Assembly (NCBI RefSeq): GCF_019931575.1
Contig: NZ_CP082923.1
Coordinates: 1,302,001 to 1,366,000 of the forward strand
Source of the DNA: Caulobacter segnis
GTDB lineage: Bacteria; Pseudomonadota; Alphaproteobacteria; Caulobacterales; Caulobacteraceae
Length of the DNA: 64,000 nucleotides
Direction of reading: 5' to 3'
The notes below the pieces were generated by a model, which was not told where the DNA came from, searched no databases, and saw nothing but the letters and a program-made list of their open reading frames with translations. Below are positions 28,169-37,168 of the stretch, piece by piece (the stretch's first letter is position 1; the number at the start of each line of letters is the position of its first letter). The translations under genes were made by a program, and so were the position numbers.

Positions 28169-30250
28169 ATGGCCGATTTCCAGCTTCAGGACAAAGCTCC
28201 GACCGGCGCCTCGCGCCGGCGCTTCGATCCGTGGCTGGTGGGCGCGGCGGTATTTTTCGTGGCCGCGGCCGCGTTTTCGGCCGCCCCGGCGCTGAAGGCC
28301 GGCCCGACCACCCTGGCGGGCCTGCTGCTGCTGCTGGGCGTGGCCGGCGTCTCGATTCTGGGCCTGGTGGCCATCAAGGGCTCGGGCGCGGTGGCCAGCG
28401 ACGCCGACCAGGCCGAGGGTTTTCTAGACGCCCTGAGCGAGCCGGCGGCCCTGGCCGCCGCCGACGGTCGCCTGCTGGCCGCCAACCCCGCCTGGCGCGA
28501 GGTGATGGGCGAGCAGCGCCGCCTGCCCAAGGGCGTGGCGGGCTCTAGCTTGTTCGCGGCCCTGGTCCAGGCCCGCAAGGGCCAGATGGCCGAGGGCGTG
28601 CTGCGCGCCAGCGGCGTGGACCACACCGCCAAGGTCTCGCGCCTGGCCGGCGGCCGCCTGCTGATCCGCCTGACGCCTATCGTCCCGGTCGAAGCCGTCG
28701 CCGAGCTGTCGATCCCCGCGCCGCTGGTCGAACGCGCCGCTCCGCCGCCGAGCTCTCTGGACGCCTTCGCCGGCGCCTCGCCGTTCGGCGCGGCCCTGCT
28801 GGATGGCGCCGAGCCGTTCAAGTCGCGGATCCTGGAGACCAATCCGGCCCTGACCACCATGACCGGCGCCCAGGCTGGCGGCGTGTTCGGCGACCTGATC
28901 GACCCCAACTCGCGCGCCGAGGCCGAGACCCGCCTGAACGAGGGCCGCGCCGGTCCGTTCGAGGTGCGTCTGGCCCGCGACGCCAGCCGGATCGCCCATC
29001 TCTATCTCTATCGCGCCGACGGTCGCGTCGTGGCCTACATGATCGACGTGTCCGAGCAGAAGCAGATGGAACTGCAGCTGGCCCAGGCCCAGAAGATGCA
29101 GGCCATCGGCCAACTGGCCGGCGGCGTGGCCCACGACTTCAACAACCTGCTGACCGCCATCCAATTGCGCCTGGACGAGCTGCTGCACCGTCACCCGGTC
29201 GGCGACCCGTCGTACGAAGGCCTGAACGAGATCCGCCAGACCGGCGTGCGCGCCGCCGACCTGGTCCGCAAGCTGCTGGCCTTCTCGCGCAAGCAGACCG
29301 TCCAGCGCGAGGTGTTGGACCTGGGCGAGCTGATCAGCGAGTTCGAGGTGCTGCTGCGCCGCCTGCTGCGTGAAGACGTCAAGCTGATCACCGACTACGG
29401 ACGCGACCTGCCGCAGGTGCGGGCCGACAAGAGTCAGCTCGAGACGGCGGTCATGAACCTGGCCGTCAACGCCCGCGACGCGGTGCGGGCAGCCAAGGGC
29501 GGCGGCGTCGTGCGCATCCGCACCGCGCGCCTGACTCGCGACGAGGCCATCCAGCTGGGCTTCCCGGCCGCCGACGGCGACACCGCCTTCATCGAGGTGT
29601 CGGACGACGGCCCCGGCATCCCGCCCGACGTGATGGGCAAGATCTTCGACCCGTTCTTCACCACCAAGCCGGTGGGCGAGGGCACGGGCCTGGGTCTGGC
29701 GACGGTCTACGGCATCGTCAAGCAGAGCGACGGCTGGATCCACGTCCACAGCCGGCCGGGCGAGGGCGCGGCGTTCCGCATCTTCCTGCCGGTGCACGAG
29801 CCGTCCCCGGCCGCCCTGGTCGCCGCCGAGGCCGCCGCCGCCGAGCCGCCGAAGCCGCGCGCCGCCCGCGACCTGTCGGGCGCCGGCCGCATCCTGTTCG
29901 TCGAGGACGAGGACGCCGTCCGCAGCGTCGCCGCTCGTCTTCTGCGCGCCCGGGGCTACGAAGTGCTGGAAGCCGCCGACGGCGAGGAGGCCCTGATCAT
30001 CGCCGAGGAGAACGCCGGCACGATCGACCTGCTGATCTCCGACGTCATCATGCCGGGCATCGATGGCCCGACCCTGCTGAAGAAGGCGCGTGGCTATCTG
30101 GGGACCGCGCCGGTGATGTTCATCTCCGGCTACGCCGAGGCCGAGTTCAGCGACCTGCTGGAAGGTGAGACCGGCGTGACCTTCCTACCCAAGCCGATCG
30201 ACATCAAGACCCTGGCCGAGCGGGTCAAGCAGCAGCTGCAGGCGGCTTAA
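28169..30250 (+). CDS. cckA: hybrid histidine kinase/phosphatase CckA
   Basis: 693 residues starting [18 protein letters not shown]. Two N-terminal membrane helices ([20 protein letters not shown] and [20 protein letters not shown]), two PAS-type regions (~90-300), then HisKA ([16 protein letters not shown]) with phospho-acceptor His322, HATPase_c ([17 protein letters not shown]), and a receiver domain with Asp625 ([12 protein letters not shown]). C. crescentus CckA is 691 residues with His322 and Asp623. CckA phosphorylates ChpT, which passes phosphate to CtrA and CpdR. Just downstream of flhB, as in C. crescentus. I took ATG 28169 over an in-frame start at 28127. Confidence 0.95.
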   Translation: MADFQLQDKAPTGASRRRFDPWLVGAAVFFVAAAAFSAAPALKAGPTTLAGLLLLLGVAGVSILGLVAIKGSGAVASDADQAEGFLDALSEPAALAAADGRLLAANPAWREVMGEQRRLPKGVAGSSLFAALVQARKGQMAEGVLRASGVDHTAKVSRLAGGRLLIRLTPIVPVEAVAELSIPAPLVERAAPPPSSLDAFAGASPFGAALLDGAEPFKSRILETNPALTTMTGAQAGGVFGDLIDPNSRAEAETRLNEGRAGPFEVRLARDASRIAHLYLYRADGRVVAYMIDVSEQKQMELQLAQAQKMQAIGQLAGGVAHDFNNLLTAIQLRLDELLHRHPVGDPSYEGLNEIRQTGVRAADLVRKLLAFSRKQTVQREVLDLGELISEFEVLLRRLLREDVKLITDYGRDLPQVRADKSQLETAVMNLAVNARDAVRAAKGGGVVRIRTARLTRDEAIQLGFPAADGDTAFIEVSDDGPGIPPDVMGKIFDPFFTTKPVGEGTGLGLATVYGIVKQSDGWIHVHSRPGEGAAFRIFLPVHEPSPAALVAAEAAAAEPPKPRAARDLSGAGRILFVEDEDAVRSVAARLLRARGYEVLEAADGEEALIIAEENAGTIDLLISDVIMPGIDGPTLLKKARGYLGTAPVMFISGYAEAEFSDLLEGETGVTFLPKPIDIKTLAERVKQQLQAA

Positions 30251-30289
30251 GGGGTTGCAGAATCCGGGCGTGGCCGCGCTATTCCCGTC

Positions 30290-31849
30290 ATGCGCTCCCT
30301 ATCGCTGACACGCCGCGCCGCCACGGGCCTGGGTCTGGCCTTCCTCGCCGTTCCGGTCGCCCGAGCGCGGCAAGCGGGCGCCGGTTCGACCGTCCCGCGT
30401 TGGGGCGTGCACGAGATCACGCTGAAGGCGACCGTCGCGGGCAACCCGTTCGACGTCGCCCTGACCGCGGCCTTCACGAACGGCGAGACGACGCTGAAGG
30501 TCCGGGGCTTCCATGACGGAGAGGGGACCTGGCGCGTCCGCTTCAGCCCGCCGGCCGAGGGCGTCTGGCGCTGGCGGACGACCAGTCCGATCAAGGCGCT
30601 GAATGGCCGGTCTGGAACGGTGACCGCGCTCGCGCCGCGTCTGGGTGACCATGGTCCGCTCCACGTCGCCGACGGCTACCACTTCGCCCATGCCGACGGG
30701 ACGCCGTTTCGCCAGGTCGGCACCACGGCCTACGCCTGGGCCCAGCAGAGCGACGCCCTCTGCGACCAGACCCTGGCCACGCTGAAGGCCTCGCCGTTCA
30801 ACAAGGTGCGGATGTGCGTCTTCCCGAACGTGGCGGCCGAGCCGATCTACCCGTTCGAGAAAACCGGTGAGGGCTGGGACTATGATCGCCTGAACCCGGT
30901 CTATTTCCGCCGCTTGGAGGACCGGGTCCGACGGTTGGGCGACCTCGGGATCCAGGCCGATTTGATCCTGTTCCATCCCTACGACGAGAAGACCGGCTGG
31001 CACGCTATGACGGCGGCCCGCGACGACCGCTACGTCCGCTATCTGGTCGCCCGGTTCGCGGCGTTCTCGAACGTCTGGTGGTCGCTGGCCAACGAGTGGG
31101 ACCTGGTGAAGGCCAAGTCGATCGCCGACTTCGAACGCCTCGGCCAGCTGGTCCAGGCCGAGGACCCGTACGGCCGCCTCTGCTCGATCCACAACTGGCG
31201 GGAGCTGTACGACAACGGTCGGGCGTGGATCAGTCACGCCAGCATCCAGAACGGCGCGGCGGTGCTGGACGACACCCGGGCCGAGATCCTGCGCAGCGTC
31301 TGGAAGAAGCCGGTGATCTACGACGAGGTCCGCTACGAGGGCGACATCGACAAGCGCTGGGGCGATCTCAAGCCCAAGGGCATGGTCGAGCGCTTCTGGC
31401 ACGGCCTGGTCGCCGGGACCTATGTCGGCCATGGCGAGATCTATAAGGGTGACGACGGCTGGACCGCCAAGGGCGGCAAGCTGCATGGCGAGAGCACGCC
31501 GCGCCTGGCCTTCCTGAAGGCGGTGATGGAGGCGGGGCCCAAGCCCGGCTTCGAGCCGATCGACAAGTGGTGGGACCAGCACCTGGGCGGCCAGCTCGGG
31601 TCCTACTATCTGCGCTATTTTGGCGAGGCCGCGCCGACGCAATGGGCCGTCGCCCTGCCCAAGGACGACTTGAAGGGCGGCGAGCGGTTCCGCCTCGATG
31701 TGCTGGACACCTGGAACATGACCGTGACGCCGATCGAGGGCGACTTCGTCATGGCCAAGAAGGACGCCTACTACTTGCACGACCCGAACCGGCCGACCGT
31801 GGCGCTGCCCGGCCGACCGTGGATGGCGGTGCGGGTGACGCGGGTCTAG
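30290..31849 (+). CDS. exported glycoside hydrolase-like protein (DUF5060/DUF5605)
   Basis: 519 residues. N-terminal Tat-like leader (LTRRAATGLGLAFLAVPVA), a DUF5060 beta-sandwich (VRGFHDGEGTWRVRFSPPAEG), then a TIM barrel (DUF4038-like) from ~125: GTTAYAWAQQSD, FNKVRMCVFP, then SNVWWSLANEWDLV and PVIYDEVRYEGDID, whose Glu residues are the likely acid/base and nucleophile. The C-terminal beta domain resembles DUF5605. Probably acts on a plant or microbial polysaccharide in the periplasm; substrate not predictable. ATG 30290 is 39 bases after cckA. Confidence 0.85.
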   Translation: MRSLSLTRRAATGLGLAFLAVPVARARQAGAGSTVPRWGVHEITLKATVAGNPFDVALTAAFTNGETTLKVRGFHDGEGTWRVRFSPPAEGVWRWRTTSPIKALNGRSGTVTALAPRLGDHGPLHVADGYHFAHADGTPFRQVGTTAYAWAQQSDALCDQTLATLKASPFNKVRMCVFPNVAAEPIYPFEKTGEGWDYDRLNPVYFRRLEDRVRRLGDLGIQADLILFHPYDEKTGWHAMTAARDDRYVRYLVARFAAFSNVWWSLANEWDLVKAKSIADFERLGQLVQAEDPYGRLCSIHNWRELYDNGRAWISHASIQNGAAVLDDTRAEILRSVWKKPVIYDEVRYEGDIDKRWGDLKPKGMVERFWHGLVAGTYVGHGEIYKGDDGWTAKGGKLHGESTPRLAFLKAVMEAGPKPGFEPIDKWWDQHLGGQLGSYYLRYFGEAAPTQWAVALPKDDLKGGERFRLDVLDTWNMTVTPIEGDFVMAKKDAYYLHDPNRPTVALPGRPWMAVRVTRV

Positions 31850-32364
31850 ACCCGCGCCGGCAGGAACCGCGGATTGCGCAGCAGGGCGGCGCTGACCAGG
31901 GCGACCAGGACACCGATCGGGAAGATCTCGGTGAAGGTCATCGGCATCCGGTACAGCGGGTTGGCGTAGTCGGCCTTCATCCGCGTCATCTCGGCGACCA
32001 GCTTGTCGTAGGCGACGCCCGACAGGCCCTCCGCCTTTTTCGCCGCCAGGATGCTGGCCGTGTAGTCGTCCATGAAGCGGTAGTGGGTGAGGGCCAGATA
32101 GCCTTCCCAGATCGCCACATAGGTGAACCCGGCCACGAGGGCGACGCCCAGGCCGATCAGGAACGCCGGCCAGAACTTGATGACGCCGCCCAAGGTCCTG
32201 TCGCGATGCGACTTCACGGCCAGCAGGATCGCCGACAGGCCCACCAGCATGATCAGGTAGCCCAGCCAGAGGCTATGCCGCGCCGAAAGCACGATGGTGC
32301 TGATCATGCCCAGGATGATGATCGCGCCCGAGATCAGGCCGTAGATCAGGATGGTGCGTCGCAT
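31846..32364 (-). CDS. DUF4199 membrane protein
   Basis: 172 residues. Start ATG 32364 is preceded by GGAGGAGA. Four membrane helices: LIYGLISGAIIILGMISTIV, LWLGYLIMLVGLSAILLAV, FWPAFLIGLGVALVAGFTYV and EIFPIGVLVALVSAALL, with a soluble loop between the third and fourth (MDDYTASILAAKKAEG). This is the DUF4199 layout. The upstream, same-strand membrane LuxR protein is a usual partner in this group, suggesting a two-protein signalling or homeostasis unit. Stop codons overlap with the glycosidase gene. Confidence 0.8.
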   Translation of the reverse strand: MRRTILIYGLISGAIIILGMISTIVLSARHSLWLGYLIMLVGLSAILLAVKSHRDRTLGGVIKFWPAFLIGLGVALVAGFTYVAIWEGYLALTHYRFMDDYTASILAAKKAEGLSGVAYDKLVAEMTRMKADYANPLYRMPMTFTEIFPIGVLVALVSAALLRNPRFLPARV

Positions 32365-32486
32365 GTCTCTTCTCCTCCGCGTCGACCCCTTGCGACGCAT
32401 CGCGAGACTTGCCGCCGCCTTCACCGTGACGGTATCGCCCAAACGGGTGAGTTCGACCGTCTCGCGCGTCCGAGCGACGGTCAAGT

Positions 32487-32900
32487 TCAGGGGATCAGCG
32501 CCAGGTCCCGCGCCTTGCCCACCGCCTGGGTGCGGCGGCTGACCTCCAGTTTCCCATAGAGATTGGCCATGTGCGTCTTGACGGTGTTCGGCGACAGGCC
32601 GAGGTCGCGGGCGATCTCCTTGTTCGACCGGCCGGCGGCCAGGCGCTCCAGCACCTTCACCTCCTGGCCGGTCAGGCCCAGAGCGGCGAGGGCGGCGTCA
32701 TTTCGAACGAAGGTTTCCGGGCGCGCCCGCGCGGCCAGTTTCCAGCCGATCCAGACGCCGCCGGCCGCGAAGGCCAGGCCGACCAGCCCGATATAGACCT
32801 GCCAGGAGAAGGCGTGGACCAGGAACCGGTACTCCAGCCATTGCAAAGCGAAGGCGCCGAGGGCCAGGACCAGCGCCCAGAGAAGGATCGTGCGGATCAT
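32487..32900 (-). CDS. membrane-anchored LuxR-type HTH regulator
   Basis: 137 residues. Two hydrophobic helices (MIRTILLWALVLALGAFAL and VYIGLVGLAFAAGGVWIGW) precede a GerE/LuxR HTH: ALGLTGQEVKVLERLAAGRS, NKEIARDLGLSPNTVKTHMANLYGKLEVSRRT. No receiver domain, so it is a one-component, membrane-tethered regulator. ATG 32900 has a GGAG site; ATG 32912 is four codons upstream. Followed 122 bases later by the DUF4199 gene on the same strand, a pairing seen in other Caulobacter and sphingomonad genomes. Confidence 0.85.
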   Translation of the reverse strand: MIRTILLWALVLALGAFALQWLEYRFLVHAFSWQVYIGLVGLAFAAGGVWIGWKLAARARPETFVRNDAALAALGLTGQEVKVLERLAAGRSNKEIARDLGLSPNTVKTHMANLYGKLEVSRRTQAVGKARDLALIP

Positions 32901-32919
32901 GTCGCTCCGCATGACCCGG

Positions 32920-33231
32920 TCAGCCCAGCCGCGCCTTGGCCTCGGGTGGGGCGACCTGATCGAACAGGATTTTCAGGTGCTGGTCCTTGGCGTGGTCGTT
33001 GTGCAGCTCCCACGACAGCGAGACCGGCAGGCGCAGGCGGCCGCCGTCGGGCAGGCGGGCGATCAGCACGCGCCAGGAAAAGCCTTCGCCGGGATCGCCC
33101 AGCGGATCCTTGAACTCGACCAGCGCCGGGTCGCGCAAGCGGAAGCGCCGCTCGGGATGGGCCTCGAACCAGGCGCGATCGGCTTCGGCGGTTGGATCCT
33201 TGACGACTTTGGCGATGACTTTGCGAACCAT
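32920..33231 (-). CDS. hypothetical protein
   Basis: 103 residues, soluble. Starts MVRKVIAKVVKDPTAEADRA, has a basic proline-containing middle (HPERRFRLRDPALVEFKDPL) and ends in a short helix (EAKARLG). The pattern RVLIARLPDGGRLRLPVSLS suggests beta-strands. No family recognised. It lies 20 bases upstream of the LuxR gene on the same strand and may be cotranscribed with it. Confidence 0.6.
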   Translation of the reverse strand: MVRKVIAKVVKDPTAEADRAWFEAHPERRFRLRDPALVEFKDPLGDPGEGFSWRVLIARLPDGGRLRLPVSLSWELHNDHAKDQHLKILFDQVAPPEAKARLG

Positions 33232-33276
33232 GGGCGCGTCCTAGCACCGTTGGGCCGCCGTTCCCATCTTCGGAAG

Positions 33277-33636
33277 ATGAGCGACAAGTCGATCAAGCGC
33301 GTGAAGGCCGATTGGAGCGAGGTGGTGCTGGTGTGCCGCAAGTGCTCGAAGAAGCTGAAGGGCGGTTTCGGCGCGGACGGCGACCAGAAGCTGGCAAAGG
33401 CCCTGCGCAAGGCGCTGGGCGTCAAGGGCAAGGGCAAGGGCCTCAATCGCAAGACGGGCGCGGCGGTGATCGAGGTCGACTGCCTGGATGTCTGCCCCAA
33501 GGGCGCGGTGGTGGCCGTGAGGGCTTCCGCGCCGCGCGACTGGGTCGTGGCGCCGCGCGGAACGCCGATCAGGGCGGTGATGGAGCGACTGGGACTGCAG
33601 GACCGTCCGGAAGCTGTCGATCCCGAGCGCGCTTGA
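33277..33636 (+). CDS. thioredoxin-like [2Fe-2S] ferredoxin-type protein
   Basis: 119 residues. A cysteine pair at the end of the first strand (LVCRKCSKKL) and a second pair later (VDCLDVCPKGAVVAV) match the four-Cys arrangement of thioredoxin-like [2Fe-2S] ferredoxins (the NuoE-C-terminal/Shethna type). A Lys/Gly-rich loop (LGVKGKGKGLNRKTG) separates them. Probably an electron carrier or metal-binding protein; its partner is unknown. Its last 68 bases overlap the 3' end of the convergent gene at 33569. Confidence 0.65.
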   Translation: MSDKSIKRVKADWSEVVLVCRKCSKKLKGGFGADGDQKLAKALRKALGVKGKGKGLNRKTGAAVIEVDCLDVCPKGAVVAVRASAPRDWVVAPRGTPIRAVMERLGLQDRPEAVDPERA

Positions 33637-34108
33637 CCGTGTCGTCCGCCGTCCACGGCCCCCAATAGAGGCCGGGAAGCGCGGGGCGGCCCTCTCCCAA
33701 TTTCGCCAGGGAGATCGGGACGCCGTTCGCGGAGACAAAGACGCTCGCCCGCGCGCGGGCGAGCGCGTCCGCGCTTGAGGCGGTCAGGCGAATTTCCTGG
33801 AGCTGCGTCTTGCCGGTCTTAGCGACCGGCGCGGCTTGCCACGAGCAGGTCAGGTCCTGGCAGGACATCCGGAACACGACGCAGGCCGAACCAATGCAGG
33901 TCTGTCGCAGGCGCTGGGCGGCGATGTCGCCAAGATGGTCGCTGGACACATATTGGACGCGGACGCCCAGTCGTCGCACCGCTTCCGGCACGGCCGCCAT
34001 CGGTCGACCGCCGGTGTCCACCTTCCTGAACATTCCGCTGGTCTCGGCCGCCGGCGCGTAGTCGCGCGTCACGCAGAAAGGGGCGTTGTCGCAAATCAGA
34101 TCCAGCAT
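33569..34108 (-). CDS. hypothetical protein
   Basis: 179 residues. Start ATG 34108 has a strong GGAGGAT site, so it is expressed. Begins MLDLICDNAPFCVTRDYAPA. Several cysteines are clustered in the middle (QTCIGSACVVF, MSCQDLTCSW). No signal peptide, no recognised domain. Two halves look loosely alike in strand/helix order. The 3' end overlaps the convergent ferredoxin-like gene by 68 bases, which is unusual in this otherwise tidy region. Confidence 0.6.
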   Translation of the reverse strand: MLDLICDNAPFCVTRDYAPAAETSGMFRKVDTGGRPMAAVPEAVRRLGVRVQYVSSDHLGDIAAQRLRQTCIGSACVVFRMSCQDLTCSWQAAPVAKTGKTQLQEIRLTASSADALARARASVFVSANGVPISLAKLGEGRPALPGLYWGPWTADDTVKRARDRQLPDGPAVPVAPSPP

Positions 34109-34171
34109 GCGCGATCCTCCACTCCATCCAGGGTAGCATCGCGCGTGAAAGTCGCAAAGGGTGAGGAGCGG

Positions 34172-34693
34172 CTACCGCCGCCGTTCCATCACCACGATCG
34201 GCGAGCCCTTGTAGGTCGTGTGCGCCTTGATCACGAACCCCATCTTGGCGGCCAGGGCTAGGGAGGCGGCGTTCTCGACGTCGATGATGCAGGGCACGAT
34301 CTCGGGCGCCAGGGTCTGGTCGATCCAGGCGAGGCCCGCGCCCACGGCCTCGGTCCCGAAGCCCTGGCCATGCGACCAGGCCGCTAGCACCCAGCCCATC
34401 TCCGGCAGGCCGTAGAGGCTGGGCTCGAGCTCGCGCCGCAGGTCGGCGAAGCCCACCTCGCCGACATAGCGACCGGTGGCCGTCTCGCGCACCGCCCAAT
34501 AGCCGTAGCCCAGCACCTCCCACAGGCCCCGGGCGCGCATCAGGCGGGTCCAGCTCTCCTCCTCGGTGAAGGCGCGGCCGCCGACGTGCCTGACGACCAG
34601 CGGATCGGCCCACATGGCGCGGCTGTCCTCGAAGTCCGACAGCTGGGGCGGCGACAGGGTGAGGCGGGCGGTGGTCAGGGTCGGGACGATCAT
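34172..34693 (-). CDS. GNAT-family N-acetyltransferase (RimJ/RimL type)
   Basis: 173 residues. Follows the RimJ-like pattern: N-terminal TLTTARLTLSPPQLSDFE, then WAVRETATGRYVGEVGFADL and the acetyl-CoA loop in SHGQGFGTEAVGAGLAWID (Q/R-x-x-G-x-G/A motif), ending with NAASLALAAKMGFVIKAHT. Could acetylate a protein N-terminus or a small molecule. Start ATG 34693. Convergent/opposed neighbours are not functionally linked. Confidence 0.9.
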   Translation of the reverse strand: MIVPTLTTARLTLSPPQLSDFEDSRAMWADPLVVRHVGGRAFTEEESWTRLMRARGLWEVLGYGYWAVRETATGRYVGEVGFADLRRELEPSLYGLPEMGWVLAAWSHGQGFGTEAVGAGLAWIDQTLAPEIVPCIIDVENAASLALAAKMGFVIKAHTTYKGSPIVVMERRR

Positions 34694-34768
34694 GACGACT
34701 CGAGTTTGCGGATGTGGCGCGCCGCAAGCTACATCGGCTGGTCCACGAGAAAAGACCTGACCGCGCCC

Positions 34769-35146
34769 ATGACCAAACCCGAAGACGCCATCGCGGCCCG
34801 CCGCAAGCTGACCAACAAGCTGATCGCGGCCAAGGACGCCGCGCGTCTGCGGCCGTTCTTCGATCCGCGCGTCACCCTGATCGCCGGCGACGGTTCGCTG
34901 CTGCTGGGGGCCGAAGACGTGCTGGCGGCCTTCGCCAGCCAGTTCGCCGACAAGGGCTTTGTGGCCTATGTCCGGACGACCCAGGAGATCAGCCTGAACG
35001 CTGAGGGGACCCGCGCCGCCGAGCGCGGTCGCTGGGCCGGCGCGTGGAAGGACGCGGCCGAGCAGTCGGGGACCTATCTGGCCACCTGGAAGAAGGTCAC
35101 CGGCCAGTGGGTGATCGAGAACGAGCTCTTTGTGACTCTGGCTTAG
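34769..35146 (+). CDS. NTF2-like (SnoaL/DUF4440) protein
   Basis: 125 residues. The helix-then-strands layout (KLTNKLIAAKDAARLRPFF, then DPRVTLIAGDGSLLLGAEDV) and the conserved end WKKVTGQWVIENELFVTLA are those of the DUF4440 branch of the NTF2-like superfamily. These are cone-shaped small-molecule-binding or enzyme domains; no catalytic role can be assigned. No signal peptide. Start ATG 34769. Confidence 0.8.
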   Translation: MTKPEDAIAARRKLTNKLIAAKDAARLRPFFDPRVTLIAGDGSLLLGAEDVLAAFASQFADKGFVAYVRTTQEISLNAEGTRAAERGRWAGAWKDAAEQSGTYLATWKKVTGQWVIENELFVTLA

Positions 35147-35250
35147 CCAAAGACCGCTGGATTTCGGCGGATGACTCGGAATTAATTTCGCCAAACCTGG
35201 GCAGGGGCTTACGCCTTCGCCCTCCAATTCGGCTCCTGGGAGGGAAAGCC

Positions 35251-37074
35251 TTGCTCAATCGTCGTCACATGATGTTCGCCACCGCCGCCGCGGGCTTCGC
35301 GGCCGCGGGCGGCCTGCCGTCGTTCGCCCTGGCCCGCGAGGGCGAGGTCGCCAAGCTGAACGCTCTGTTCGACGACATGATGGCCAAGCAGCTGCGCCAG
35401 TCGCCGGAGACGGCCACGGGTCTGGGCCTGGACACGGGCGATCTGGCCTGGACCAAGGGCCTGCTGAGCGACCGCTCGTTCGCCGCGATCAAGGCCGGCG
35501 CGGCCCAGACCGCCGACCAGCTGGCCGCCTTGCGCGGCATCGACCGCCGCGCTCTCAAGGGCATGGACGCAGTCAACTACGACACCGTCGAGTTCGTCCT
35601 GTCGGTGCAGGACGAAGGCAACAAGAAGTTCAGCTACGGCGGCGGCGGTTCGGGCGCGCCCTACATCCTCAGCCAGCTGACCGGCAGCTACCAGTACATG
35701 CCGGACTTCCTGGACACCCAGCACAGCATCGAGACCAAGGCCGACGCCGATTCCTATCTGGCGCGGATGGAGGGCTTCGCGCGCCTGATGGACCAGGAGA
35801 GCGCCATCGCCAAGCAGGACTACGCCGACGGCGTGATCCCGCCGGACTTCGTCATCGACAAGGCCCTGATCCAGATGAAGGCCTTCGCCGACACCCCGAC
35901 GGCCGACGCGCCGCTGGTCAAGTCGATCGCGCGCCGGACCAAGGAAAAGAACATCGCCGGCGACTGGGCGGCCGAGGCCTCGAAGGTCTACGAGAACTCG
36001 GTCCTGCCGGCTCTGAAGCGCCAGATCGCCCTGCTGCAAAGCGTGCGCGCCAAGGCCACGCACGACGCCGGCTGCTGGCGTCTGAAGGATGGCGGCGACT
36101 ACTACGCCGTCTCGCTGAAGAACTACACGACCTCGACCCTGAAGCCCGACGAGATCCACCAGCTGGGTCTGGACCTGGTGACGTCGATCTCGGCCGAGGC
36201 CGACAAGCTGTTCAAGAGCATCGGCATGACCAAGGGCACGGTCGGTGACCGCATGCGCGAGCTGGGCAAGGACATCTACGAGAACACCGACGCGGCCAAG
36301 GAACAGCTGATCAAGGACCTGAACGTCAAGGCGGCCTGGATCCAGAAGCAGCTGCCGGCCTATTTCGGCGCCTTGCCCAAGGCCCCGCTGGAGATCCGCC
36401 GGGTGCCCAAGGCCATCGAGGCCGGCGCGCCGGGCGGCTACTACAACTCGCCTTCGCTGGACGGGAAGCGACCCGGCATCTACTGGATCAACCTGCGCGA
36501 CACGGCCGAACAGGCCAAGTACACCCTGACCACCCTGACGGTGCACGAGGGCGTCCCAGGTCACCACCTGCAACTGTCGCTGTCGAACGAGGCGCAGGGC
36601 CTGCCGCTGATCCGCAAGGTTGTCGGCTTCTCGGGCTACGCCGAGGGCTGGGCGCTCTACTCCGAGCAACTGGCCGTCGAGATGGGCATCTACAAGAACG
36701 ACCCGCGCGGCCATATCGGCATGTTGCACGACGCCCTGTTCCGCGCCGTCCGCCTGGTGGTCGACACCGGCATGCACCACAAGAAGTGGAGCCGCGAGCA
36801 GGCCGTGAAGTACATGGCCGAGACCATGGGCGACGAGGAGAGCGGCACGATCACCGAGATCGAACGCTACGTCGTGTGGCCGGGCCAGGCCTGCAGCTAC
36901 ATGATCGGCAAGATCACCTGGCTGCGCGCCCGCGCCAAGGCCCAGAAGGCCCTGGGCAAGAAGTTCGACATCCGCGAATTCCACGACGCGGGCCTGCTCT
37001 CGGGCATGACCCCGCTGACCGTGCTGGAGCGGGTGGTCGACGACTACATCGTCAGCAAGGGCGGCAAGGCCTGA
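35251..37074 (+). CDS. Tat-exported DUF885 protein, putative metallopeptidase
   Basis: 607 residues from TTG 35251, chosen because GGGAGGG lies just upstream and the resulting N-terminus (LNRRHMMFATAAAGFAAAGG) is a twin-arginine leader. The conserved DUF885 core includes LTTLTVHEGVPGHHLQLSL, where His432-Glu433 and the following HH give an HExxxHH-like metal site, plus GYAEGWALYSEQL and TGMHHKKWSREQAVKY. Family members are suspected periplasmic peptidases. A second family member ends at 352 in this window. Confidence 0.85.
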   Translation: MLNRRHMMFATAAAGFAAAGGLPSFALAREGEVAKLNALFDDMMAKQLRQSPETATGLGLDTGDLAWTKGLLSDRSFAAIKAGAAQTADQLAALRGIDRRALKGMDAVNYDTVEFVLSVQDEGNKKFSYGGGGSGAPYILSQLTGSYQYMPDFLDTQHSIETKADADSYLARMEGFARLMDQESAIAKQDYADGVIPPDFVIDKALIQMKAFADTPTADAPLVKSIARRTKEKNIAGDWAAEASKVYENSVLPALKRQIALLQSVRAKATHDAGCWRLKDGGDYYAVSLKNYTTSTLKPDEIHQLGLDLVTSISAEADKLFKSIGMTKGTVGDRMRELGKDIYENTDAAKEQLIKDLNVKAAWIQKQLPAYFGALPKAPLEIRRVPKAIEAGAPGGYYNSPSLDGKRPGIYWINLRDTAEQAKYTLTTLTVHEGVPGHHLQLSLSNEAQGLPLIRKVVGFSGYAEGWALYSEQLAVEMGIYKNDPRGHIGMLHDALFRAVRLVVDTGMHHKKWSREQAVKYMAETMGDEESGTITEIERYVVWPGQACSYMIGKITWLRARAKAQKALGKKFDIREFHDAGLLSGMTPLTVLERVVDDYIVSKGGKA

Positions 37075-37109
37075 GGCGGAACGGCCCAAGATTGAATGGA
37101 AGGTGTTTC

Positions 37110-37158
37110 TCCTCCCCCTTCATGGGGGAGGGGGACCCGCGTAGCGGGTGGAGGGGGA
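37110..37158. repeat. extragenic palindromic element
   Basis: A C/G-run element between the DUF885 stop and the convergent EAL gene: CCTCCCCC (37111-37118) and GGGGGAG (37124-37130) form one stem, ACCCGC/GCGGGT (37135-37140 with 37144-37149) another, and a further GGAGGGGG follows. This is the kind of repeated intergenic palindrome common in Caulobacter genomes. It lies at a convergent junction and could stabilise both 3' ends. Confidence 0.55.
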
Positions 37159-37168
37159 ACGGTCCGGC

